Positions 10,648 to 19,415 of a DNA stretch of 43,663 nucleotides are shown one piece after another. Within the stretch, counting starts at the first letter, position 1, and each line of letters begins with the position of its first letter. A model generated the notes under the pieces. That model made no database searches, had not been told where the DNA came from, and saw nothing but the letters and a program-made list of their open reading frames with translations. A program made the position numbers and the translations under genes. This DNA comes from a virus: positions 1 through 43,663 of the IMG/VR virus record IMGVR_UViG_3300027747_002230; one strand, given 5' to 3'.

Positions 10648-12858
10648 TTAGAATCCTGTACCTACTAGTGCTGGCAATGCAATAACACGTATGTCTGTTA
10701 AATATGGAACAGTCGTATTATCTGAAGTTGTCATTACAACCTTAATTGCAAATTGAATGAAAGAAGTAAATGTTTGACCTGCTGCGTTTGTGTAACTGAT
10801 GGTATTATTTGCTTGATTGCTTGAGAACACACCAGGTGCTGTTTCATACTCATACAAATCAGTTCTAGAAGTCGAATATGTATTTTGATTAGAAATTGTA
10901 GTCATTAACTGCCAATTTCCAGATTCAAAAGTCGAAGTATCTAATGCACTTAGAATTTTATAATAGATATAAATGTTTGTTCCTGGTGGTCTATATGCAG
11001 TATAATAGACACGTAAGTCGCCAGAATCATTTCCTGGATTCAATACAACTTTCTTAGTGAAGTATTTTGCTGTAGCATTTCCACCTTTCGGTGAAGTTTC
11101 TCCTGCAATACTAATGATTGCTTGTGTATTATTTGCACCAGTTACAGTAACTGTAGGTGTTTTCAAATAACCAGAACCAGGAGTAATAATATAAGCAGAT
11201 TTAATTGAACCATTTGCACTTGCAGTTATACCAATAGTTGCTTGATTGGTACCAATGTCAGGTGGAGATATTGATACATTTGAAGAAGTTAAGTTTGAAT
11301 AACCATTGCCAGAATTGACAATAGAAATCAAATTATTACCCAATCCCATATTATTAATCATATACTGAATTGTATACAAAGTAACACCATCATCAGAAAT
11401 AATAGGACTTACATTTGGATCATTAGACGATAAGTTGGCATACAAAGAAAAATTATTATTCAAATATTTGGAAAGTACACGAGTACCTCGACCATCACTC
11501 AAATATACGTCATCTGGTGTGGGACTACCAAATCTTCCTGGAGAAATTGAAGCCGCTGGAGTTTGTGTTTTGTTCGACAATGTTGATGTGTATGAATAAT
11601 TAACTGATGTTCCAGATGGAACAAAATCTGTCGTTGTCACATTTAAAGCGTTGTAATTTTTACTTGCTGAGAAATTACCAAATACTTGTGATATACTATT
11701 TGCACTTTGTTTGTAACCAATATCTTGTGTTCCTAATTTTCTATATGGTAAATTAGGTAAAATAGAAAATTGAACAGAAGGATTTGTACTTGTATTAAAT
11801 AAACACTTATTAATAACAAACATCAAATCTTGCGTTTGATCAGCGGTCCAAGTTATTCCGTTTTGTGATCTGAATAATGCACCAACATATGGCGCAGCAC
11901 CGATTTGTGATGATTTGGTTGGAGTAGGATCAGTATAATTAACTTTCGAAGTGGATGTTAGTGCTGTTTGATTTTGTTGCCCATAAAATAAATTGTAATC
12001 AGAAGAAGAAGAATTAACAACAAAAGCATACAATACATTGGATTGTATATAAACAGGAGCATCAAAAATAAATTCTGTTCCTGTGTTTGGGTCTTGATAA
12101 TGGGGAGTAGAAGATACTTTTACTTGATTTGGGTATAAAACTACCTTAGAGTAATCTAATGATGATCCATTAGGATAACCATTTAAGGTTGGAATAATTG
12201 ATAATGTTACAGGAATATTTGATGTAGGCTTACTAACAAAAAATAATTTTACGGAATACAAAAATATTCCATTTGGATAATTGTCTTTTGATACAATGAA
12301 AGTTTGTGCAATTGGGTCTACATTTGCACCTCTATTCAATATATTGGTGTTCGCTGATACATTTGAAGAAGTACCAACTGTTTGTGTTGATTTTAAATTG
12401 ACTTGGGTGAAGATTGAAGAAGATGAATCGTGACTTGGGCCAAAATTATTTTGAGCTTTTGTTCCAAGTCCTGATGCAATAAAAGTTGCTTCTGCGAAAG
12501 ATGTTGCTGAAGTCGGGTCAATTGAAACGAGTCTATTATCAACACGAAATACTCTACTACCAGTTTGAAACATTGAAGGTGGAACATTAAAAACAGCAAC
12601 ATAATTTCCTGATTCATCAGTCGTAGGTTTAGCTAAAGCTACATTAGTTTGAACCACCTGGTCAATTTTACTATAAACTCCACTTATTGAATAATGTGAG
12701 GAAATATCACCCAATGCAACAGAACTTGCACCAAAAGACAGATTAACTGGTGAAGATAGTGTTGCTATCTTTGTTATATTATCATATGCGGTGATTGTTG
12801 ACGTATATGAACTAGGTGAACCAGGATTAATACTTGTAATTATTTTTGCTTGTGCCAT
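10648..12858 (-). CDS. Baseplate/tail structural protein (736 aa), function unassigned
   Basis: The protein has no enzyme motif. Residues about 505-590 hold two 'GSGY..PTVTVTG' beta modules. Its C-terminal part includes 'RVYYTAYRPPGTNIYIYYKI' and ends with 'VPYLTDIRVIALPALVG'. I recognise this C-terminal pattern from large virion proteins of T4-like cyanophages and related marine phages. It follows the DUF4815-type gene, and a CATAAATA late-promoter-like box lies 34 bases before its ATG, with AGGA as ribosome site. It is probably part of the baseplate periphery where fibres attach. A gp9/gp10-like role would fit the place in the order but I cannot show homology. Confidence 0.65.
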   Translation of the reverse strand: MAQAKIITSINPGSPSSYTSTITAYDNITKIATLSSPVNLSFGASSVALGDISSHYSISGVYSKIDQVVQTNVALAKPTTDESGNYVAVFNVPPSMFQTGSRVFRVDNRLVSIDPTSATSFAEATFIASGLGTKAQNNFGPSHDSSSSIFTQVNLKSTQTVGTSSNVSANTNILNRGANVDPIAQTFIVSKDNYPNGIFLYSVKLFFVSKPTSNIPVTLSIIPTLNGYPNGSSLDYSKVVLYPNQVKVSSTPHYQDPNTGTEFIFDAPVYIQSNVLYAFVVNSSSSDYNLFYGQQNQTALTSTSKVNYTDPTPTKSSQIGAAPYVGALFRSQNGITWTADQTQDLMFVINKCLFNTSTNPSVQFSILPNLPYRKLGTQDIGYKQSANSISQVFGNFSASKNYNALNVTTTDFVPSGTSVNYSYTSTLSNKTQTPAASISPGRFGSPTPDDVYLSDGRGTRVLSKYLNNNFSLYANLSSNDPNVSPIISDDGVTLYTIQYMINNMGLGNNLISIVNSGNGYSNLTSSNVSISPPDIGTNQATIGITASANGSIKSAYIITPGSGYLKTPTVTVTGANNTQAIISIAGETSPKGGNATAKYFTKKVVLNPGNDSGDLRVYYTAYRPPGTNIYIYYKILSALDTSTFESGNWQLMTTISNQNTYSTSRTDLYEYETAPGVFSSNQANNTISYTNAAGQTFTSFIQFAIKVVMTTSDNTTVPYLTDIRVIALPALVGTGF

Positions 12859-12891
12859 TAATTTTTCCTAAAATTTATTTTTCAATTATAA

Positions 12892-12899
12892 TATTTATG
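12892..12899 (-). promoter_or_regulatory. Candidate late promoter (CATAAATA) before the 736-aa gene
   Basis: The minus strand reads CATAAATA, one base off the T4 late box TATAAATA and fitting the NATAAATA form used in T4 relatives. It overlaps the stop of the upstream giant gene and lies 34 bases before the next ATG, leaving room for a start site and the AGGA ribosome site. In AT-rich DNA chance matches are common. Confidence 0.45.
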
Positions 12900-15800
12900 T
12901 GATTGAATTACCTGTAGGAGTAGTATTTTCCATATGGTCTATACTCGTAAATTGAGAAGTTCCGTCAAAATTTCGTGTATCATATTGATTACCAATATCT
13001 GCATCATCTATATTAAATTGAGGTAATATTGGCCCCACTGGAGCAGAACATACACCACTAATATTATCACAACCATCATCAGAAGCAACAAATCCACGGG
13101 AACTATGGCCGCCGGTGACACTCACACTGCCACCTCCACCTGAGGTGCCAGACGTGCGGGTAATGGTTGGCGGAGTGTATGTTGCAGATACAGGTATAGA
13201 ATAATTAAATTGAGATATGAAATTAATTGTTGAACCAACATAGAAACCTACAGAACTACTTGCAGCAGAAACATTTGATGCTATTGATGGATCTAATTTA
13301 ACTTGTGTTGCACCTTGAGACCAACTACCACCACCTGGCATATAAATTTGTGTGCCTGAGTTTGTAGTATAAACAGATGGTGTAGTAGATGTAAAAGTTT
13401 CATAATTAGAAGGATTTATAATCTTCATAGCAAATGCAGAAGTTGTTCCTGAACTTGTTGCAACCCACCCAATGTTTGTTAATCCTCCTGGTGCAGTATA
13501 CGTAAATGTCGAAACCTGACTTGGATTATTTACTGCTGTTGTACCAATCGATACTCCATTAGCATAAATTGTTGCACTACCTGAGCAACCAACAGATATT
13601 GTATAGGTGTTTCCTGCATTTAAAAATACTGGAAAAGTTGCTGTGTAATTACCACTATTAACTGCATCACCCCAAACACCATAAGTATTTAAAAAGTCTG
13701 AGTAACCACTTATGACTGGTGTACCATAAATTTGAGTGGTCACATTAGCGTTTAGTGTATTTGAATAACCTCCACCAACACCACTAATTATACCTTGTTG
13801 ATTTAATGAAACAATAGCTGAAGCATTAACTGTACCTGTTGCAGTTTGTGAACCTACAATATATGCTCCAGTTGTGTCAAATTTACCATTTTGTAATTGT
13901 ACTGAACCAACTAAATTTGGAACACCAAGAACTTCAGCACAATAAATTCTAACTTTTGTGCCAGATGCATATATTAAAGCAGATATTACACGAGCAATTG
14001 GATAGAAGGTATTTGAACCAGACAAATAGTAACCAACAACATCATCTTCTTCAAATGTACCAGTAACATTTGTCAACTCAATTGTGTTTGGTTGTGACAT
14101 ATATTGTGATACATCAACACCATCAAAGAATGTTGAAACATTTGAGTTTACCAACAATCCTTTAGCACGAATGATAATTCTTTGTGGTCTAATGTAAGGC
14201 AATATGCTAATATTTGTCAAATAACCATTAACATTTCCTAAAAATGATGATACTGGACTATATGAAGAAGTTACTGTATTGTTGAGTGTACTTGAATAAG
14301 TTCCTGTTGTTGTTTGGTTATATGTTGTTGGTGTTTGGCCAGTGGATATTGTTGTAGAACTTGAACTTCCTGGAATCGTAGCAATTCTTCCTGGAATTTC
14401 TTGATAAGAACCTGCATTCAAATAATTCAAACCAAAAGATTGTTGATTTATTTGTTGTGTTGGGTCAGTATTCAATACCGCTGGTGATATATTGTTGTCA
14501 ACCCAATTGTCCATTGGTGGATTCATTTGCAGAGTACCTTGTTGCACAACAACAGAAAACGGATTAACTGAAATAGTATTACTAGCATATGGTTGAAGTG
14601 CTGCAATTTCTACTGTATATGGCAATGTAAAAATGTTCGTATGAGCTGCATTGATACTGTTAATTCTATAAGTATTTGTATTTGCTACTGTTCCTAAAGA
14701 ATTAACCACAATTGGATTTTGCAACTGGAAATTGTTCACAATTTGTGCTGCACTCAATTGATTTTTTGTTGTATTAATGTTTGCATAGAAATCTAGATTA
14801 TTTGTATCTGCTGTTGCATATGTTGAAAAGTTATCAACTAAGATACCATTTTTAAATCTATTCAAACCAACACTGTCTGGAACCTGTAATGCATTTGCAT
14901 TTTGTTCTAAAATACTTAATGATGTGTAATATTCCAAATTACTAATTCTAGACTCCAAAGTTGTTATGTCTTGTTTTGCCCAACGTTTATTGAGAACTTT
15001 ATTAACTGACAGATTTGGAATTGTACCTGCTGGTGCTTCTCCTCCAACATAAGAGGTGTATGCGTCATGCAATAGATTTGCAATTACGAGAGAACCTGAT
15101 GGTTCAACAGGCAATATAGGGCTTACTGCTGGATTACCTTGTACAATAATGAAATTTCTATCTTTTGTTAAAACTAGTTTATCTTTTCTTGCTAAGTAAT
15201 ACTTGTAAGTTCCTAAGAAATTTGTTAAATTTGTTGGTAATAAAATACCAATATCATTTGTTGATGTTTGTGTAGTTGAATATTCCCAAACATAAGCAGT
15301 TTGTCCATTCACCCGGCAAGGCCTAAAATCAATACAATCTGATAGTCTATAGAATATACCATCTTTAGCTGTATATGTTGGAATTTGTGGATACAATTCA
15401 GGTGAGGTTGTAACACCACCATATGTTGAACCTGCTGTGTTGTATGATTGAATACTAAAATAACCATCACCAGATGCATCTTGTGTGTGTCTATAGTAAT
15501 CAAAAACAACAATAATATTACCAATAGGCAAAGGTGCACCAGAAATTAATGAAATCGAAGCATGGTCATAATAACTATCACGTTGACCATCATCAAAAGA
15601 AAAATAATTAGTAATATCTTTATAACGAGTTAGTGATGTTCCAGCTGTTGGATTTACTTTTGAAGTGGTATCATAAATTTTACTAATCTTCTTAACGTCA
15701 TTAACATATAAAGACACTTTTGAGGTTGCAGAAATACCAGTTCTTGCAATTAGAATTTGACCTTTTGCTAAATCTTGATATGCACTTGTTCCAGCAATTG

Positions 15801-17952
15801 AAACCAAAGAACCAGCAATATTTGTATTACCTGTAATTAGATATTTAGATTTCAAAACAAAAGATGAAGAATCACCACTAGTTGCAGAAACTTGAGCAAT
15901 GATTGTGACAGTCTTATTGTTATATGTGTTAGATGATATTGTTGCAGTTATTTTATCAGTCGAAATACTGATTGTATTTCCTGAACCAGCACCACCACTA
16001 AAATCTAAAACATTTCCTGTAGCCGTGTCAATAATAATAAATGACTGCAACGCCGCAGAACCAGATAATGTACCAGAACCGGTAAATCTTAATGGACTGC
16101 TACTACCATAACTTGATGTGGATGTTAATTGTAATGTGTTACTTGAAAAAGTTTTAGAACGATAAACTCTTTGTGTCGAATAAGATGTTGAGTTTAATTG
16201 AGCAACATAAGGATAACCAATTTGGAAAATTAATTCTGGAGTACCAGCAGCATTAAGTAATGTAACATTATTTGGTAATCCATTGTATTTGCCTAAAGCC
16301 GAATTTATATTAACGTTTGCAGTTAATCCATATGTTGCATTTTTTTGTACAATAGAATTAACATTTGTGTTCTTAAACAATAATGTAAATGTCGTAGTAG
16401 ATGATGCAGTAACTTGTGTATTCGAATCAACTGTAAATGTTTTTGTTGCACCATTATAACCTACAACAGTCTTTGTATCATAAACACCACCAGAATTGAT
16501 TAGAATAGGAACATTCAAGTAAGCATTGTTTGCTGTAGAAAACGCACCAGTTGGATCATATGCGGTAAAAGATGATGGTGTTGATGTACCTGTAACATTA
16601 CTTGTTAGTGTGTTTGAAGTAATGTCAGAGATATAAGCGTTATAGATATAGTTTTTTGTGATTGAACCTGTACCAGAAACGTAACTAAAATTACGCATGA
16701 ATGCAGTACCAACCAATGTTGATGTATATCCTATTTGTCCTGCTGTGTTGATACTTGCAGCAGGAACACAATGCAAATCAACTTGAGGCATTGTACCAAT
16801 ATCAAAAACACCATTTGCAGTGTCCACAACATAATAATTTCCATAATCAATGAAAACTGGATTATTACTGATATTTGCAGTAGTTTGTGCTCTGTTGTTT
16901 GTTAATTTTAATGCTGATTGATTCTCAATTCTATAACCGTGAACATAAGCAATACCTTTACCAACACTTAAATCGTATACTGTATTTGATACTGTGTTTG
17001 CTGATGGTGTTAGTTTAAAATCTTCAACAACATAATCGCCATTTGTTTCATAATCACGTTTAGCAAAATAATCATCAAGCTGAGAATATGATGTACTAGA
17101 AACTTGTTTAATAATAACACCATTATTGATACGAATCAACTCAATAAAATTGCTATCATTACCTGTAGCTAATGGTAAAGTAACTAGTGTTAATGTAACC
17201 ACATAACGATCTGCACCTGGTGCTTGATAATTTGATGCTCCAATTGCAGGGTCAAGCAATGAAGGATCACTTACATAGTCATAAATTGTTTCATTGATTT
17301 GCAAACCAATACGATATGTTGGAGTATTATCGTACTTATCTAAAACTATTGTTTGTGGATCAACTTGTACAAAATTACCAATTGAATATGGTATCTGTGT
17401 AGTGTTGGATATTGAATAACCATTTACAACATAGAAAATACCACTAGAAATGGATGCAACTGAAGATAAACCAGTAGATGGAGAAATTGCAGTAGACGTT
17501 GCAACAGATGCATAATAAGTTGCACCAGTTGAAGTTTGAATTTGTAAACCGTCTGTAAATTTTTGGCCAGAAAGATATGTGACAATTAGTGTGGGTGGAT
17601 CACCAGCAGTTGTTGTTTCAACTGTCTTGATAACTCTTGCTGAGATTGTTCCTGAAGCATCTTGAATGATTTGATTTAAGAAGTTTAAAGCAGTTACAGC
17701 TGCTCCGTTGAATGTTGTATTCAACTTAATGTAATAACAACCTTGATTTATAGTTACTTGACCACCTGAGATTGGAGTATTTTGTGTGTAAATTGCACTT
17801 GCAAAATTAGAAATTTGATTCTGCAATATGGTCTGTGATTGTGTCAATTCACGAGCTTGTACCGCTGCACCCGGTTTGAAAAGAATTCTATGAAAGTTTT
17901 TAGATGGGTCGAAATCATCAAAGTAAGGACCTACATTAAAATTTAGTGCCAT
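12895..17952 (-). CDS. DUF4815-type giant virion protein (1685 aa)
   Basis: The N-terminus (residues 1-50: 'GPYFDDFDPSKNFHRILFK' then PGAAVQARELTQSQTILQNQ) is the hallmark of the DUF4815 family found in T4-like cyanophages and other marine myoviruses. Around residues 985-1040 a further conserved block reads 'LESRISNLEYYTSL' and 'GILVDNFSTYATADTNNLDF'. The C-terminal third is Ser/Thr/Gly-rich and ends with a Gly/Ser linker (TSGGGGSVSVTGG) and an acidic stretch. The ribosome site is AAAGGA. It lies directly behind gp8, so it is very likely a baseplate-attached structural protein, perhaps linking wedge to fibres. The biochemical role of the family is not established. Confidence 0.85.
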   Translation of the reverse strand: MALNFNVGPYFDDFDPSKNFHRILFKPGAAVQARELTQSQTILQNQISNFASAIYTQNTPISGGQVTINQGCYYIKLNTTFNGAAVTALNFLNQIIQDASGTISARVIKTVETTTAGDPPTLIVTYLSGQKFTDGLQIQTSTGATYYASVATSTAISPSTGLSSVASISSGIFYVVNGYSISNTTQIPYSIGNFVQVDPQTIVLDKYDNTPTYRIGLQINETIYDYVSDPSLLDPAIGASNYQAPGADRYVVTLTLVTLPLATGNDSNFIELIRINNGVIIKQVSSTSYSQLDDYFAKRDYETNGDYVVEDFKLTPSANTVSNTVYDLSVGKGIAYVHGYRIENQSALKLTNNRAQTTANISNNPVFIDYGNYYVVDTANGVFDIGTMPQVDLHCVPAASINTAGQIGYTSTLVGTAFMRNFSYVSGTGSITKNYIYNAYISDITSNTLTSNVTGTSTPSSFTAYDPTGAFSTANNAYLNVPILINSGGVYDTKTVVGYNGATKTFTVDSNTQVTASSTTTFTLLFKNTNVNSIVQKNATYGLTANVNINSALGKYNGLPNNVTLLNAAGTPELIFQIGYPYVAQLNSTSYSTQRVYRSKTFSSNTLQLTSTSSYGSSSPLRFTGSGTLSGSAALQSFIIIDTATGNVLDFSGGAGSGNTISISTDKITATISSNTYNNKTVTIIAQVSATSGDSSSFVLKSKYLITGNTNIAGSLVSIAGTSAYQDLAKGQILIARTGISATSKVSLYVNDVKKISKIYDTTSKVNPTAGTSLTRYKDITNYFSFDDGQRDSYYDHASISLISGAPLPIGNIIVVFDYYRHTQDASGDGYFSIQSYNTAGSTYGGVTTSPELYPQIPTYTAKDGIFYRLSDCIDFRPCRVNGQTAYVWEYSTTQTSTNDIGILLPTNLTNFLGTYKYYLARKDKLVLTKDRNFIIVQGNPAVSPILPVEPSGSLVIANLLHDAYTSYVGGEAPAGTIPNLSVNKVLNKRWAKQDITTLESRISNLEYYTSLSILEQNANALQVPDSVGLNRFKNGILVDNFSTYATADTNNLDFYANINTTKNQLSAAQIVNNFQLQNPIVVNSLGTVANTNTYRINSINAAHTNIFTLPYTVEIAALQPYASNTISVNPFSVVVQQGTLQMNPPMDNWVDNNISPAVLNTDPTQQINQQSFGLNYLNAGSYQEIPGRIATIPGSSSSTTISTGQTPTTYNQTTTGTYSSTLNNTVTSSYSPVSSFLGNVNGYLTNISILPYIRPQRIIIRAKGLLVNSNVSTFFDGVDVSQYMSQPNTIELTNVTGTFEEDDVVGYYLSGSNTFYPIARVISALIYASGTKVRIYCAEVLGVPNLVGSVQLQNGKFDTTGAYIVGSQTATGTVNASAIVSLNQQGIISGVGGGYSNTLNANVTTQIYGTPVISGYSDFLNTYGVWGDAVNSGNYTATFPVFLNAGNTYTISVGCSGSATIYANGVSIGTTAVNNPSQVSTFTYTAPGGLTNIGWVATSSGTTSAFAMKIINPSNYETFTSTTPSVYTTNSGTQIYMPGGGSWSQGATQVKLDPSIASNVSAASSSVGFYVGSTINFISQFNYSIPVSATYTPPTITRTSGTSGGGGSVSVTGGHSSRGFVASDDGCDNISGVCSAPVGPILPQFNIDDADIGNQYDTRNFDGTSQFTSIDHMENTTPTGNSIT

Positions 17953-17961
17953 TTTTTTCCT

Positions 17962-19401
17962 TTAGTAACCTAATACGAATCTAAGTTGTTCAATACCGTC
18001 TGAACTTCTTTGAACGCCTGCTCTGTTTTCTATATATGTTATATAACCTGAATATGGTATTATATTTGATTGTGTGTTAGTAAATACTGCTCTAGATGCC
18101 AAAGAAGTAGAACCAGTAATCAATTGTCCAACAAGCACAGTTCCTGTAGTATTTATCAGCTGTAAAACGTTTGTTGAAGTATTAAAATTCAATACTGTAC
18201 CTGAAAATACTCTATTGTTTTTACCATCATTTTGATAAACAATTTCGTCTGGAATGTATACATTGCCTGCACCAGATGATAATGTTAGTTGTGTTGATGT
18301 GTTGTAAATTGAACCATTAGCTAAAACCGCACCACCGGAAGCACCATACATTTGTGGTTGAACTAAAAGACCAATTTGTCTATAAACAACACCGTCTGTT
18401 GGAATAATACCATTTTCAGTTCCATTGAATTCAACTTCATACATAATATTACTGCAACCCAATTCTGAAATTGGATCGTATGCATGGCCGCCAACAGGAG
18501 AAACTGGCGCTATTGCTGTTGCTCCTGAACCATAAGGTGATATTGTTCCAATTGATGATGAGACTGTTGCTTTAATTTCAACATTTGCATAAGTGTAATT
18601 TTTACCTGCATAACCAGATTTCACCACAACATCTTTAATAACTCCATTTACAATTTGTGATGGTGTTATGTTTGCAACTAAACCTGTACCATCACCTGTA
18701 ATCGTAACTGTAATGAAACTGTTTGTTGCATCATAACCTGAACCACCGTTTGTTATATTGATAACCTCAACGTCTCCGTAACCTGCTGTTGTAAGATATG
18801 GTTGTGGCGTCTTAGTACTTACAGGAACAGGCATCCAATTACTATCCATGAATCTCTTTTTACTACCTGCATCAATGCTGTACATATACTTCCATTTGTA
18901 GTAATCTGTGCCTTGATAAATGTTATTTGTTCCGTAAGAACCTGGTTGGAAATAAGGTTCTTCTGTAGAAATACCACCATTGTTATTTGCTAAACATTTG
19001 AAAACTTGATCATATCTGTTCTTGACATAAAAATTATTAATCAAAAAACCATTAGCATCTTTTGCAAATAAATCTACATCATCACTATAAGCAAAATAGT
19101 TTGTATTGTTTGCCCAGTTGATTCTCTGAATAACAGGACTGATATTGCCTGTTGTCAACTGTTTAAGTGCAAACATATTCTTAAACACACTTCTCAAATA
19201 TTTTTGATCATTTGTTGGTTGTGTTGGAATTTCAGTAACGCCGTCAGATGCATATGGCCAAGGATCTTCTTTACCTAAGAATGCATATGTTGAAGTAAAG
19301 TTTGCACCTTGTACGGTTGCAACTGGTGCATAATAATCCAAATTAATTTGGGTTACTTTTGCATTGTTTGTCAGTGTGTTTAAATTTAAATATGTGGTCA
19401 T
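17962..19401 (-). CDS. 8: Baseplate wedge protein gp8
   Basis: Residues about 40-190 carry the conserved gp8 core of T4-like phages: 'FLGKEDPWPY', 'QPTNDQKYLRSVFKNMFALK', 'RINWANNTNYFAYSDDVDLF', 'NFYVKNRYDQVFKCLANNN' and 'YYKWKYMYSIDAGSKKRFMD'. In T4, gp8 forms a dimer in each of the six wedges, contacting gp10, gp7 and gp6. This copy is longer (479 residues against 334 in T4). The extra length is partly a 'GGSGYDATNSFITVTITGDG' beta module near residues 215-275, similar to modules in gp6 and the large neighbours. No clear Shine-Dalgarno sequence precedes the ATG; instead GATAAATAGACC abuts it. Confidence 0.85.
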   Translation of the reverse strand: MTTYLNLNTLTNNAKVTQINLDYYAPVATVQGANFTSTYAFLGKEDPWPYASDGVTEIPTQPTNDQKYLRSVFKNMFALKQLTTGNISPVIQRINWANNTNYFAYSDDVDLFAKDANGFLINNFYVKNRYDQVFKCLANNNGGISTEEPYFQPGSYGTNNIYQGTDYYKWKYMYSIDAGSKKRFMDSNWMPVPVSTKTPQPYLTTAGYGDVEVINITNGGSGYDATNSFITVTITGDGTGLVANITPSQIVNGVIKDVVVKSGYAGKNYTYANVEIKATVSSSIGTISPYGSGATAIAPVSPVGGHAYDPISELGCSNIMYEVEFNGTENGIIPTDGVVYRQIGLLVQPQMYGASGGAVLANGSIYNTSTQLTLSSGAGNVYIPDEIVYQNDGKNNRVFSGTVLNFNTSTNVLQLINTTGTVLVGQLITGSTSLASRAVFTNTQSNIIPYSGYITYIENRAGVQRSSDGIEQLRFVLGY

Positions 19402-19413
19402 GGTCTATTTATC
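19402..19413 (-). promoter_or_regulatory. GATAAATA box four bases before the gp8 start codon
   Basis: The gp8 ATG lacks a purine-rich ribosome site and is preceded by GATAAATAGACC. The same arrangement (NATAAATA, then GANC, then ATG) precedes gp25. As a late promoter the box would place transcription at or near the ATG. As a ribosome site it has no evident pairing to 16S rRNA. Function uncertain. Confidence 0.35.
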
Positions 19414-19415
19414 TC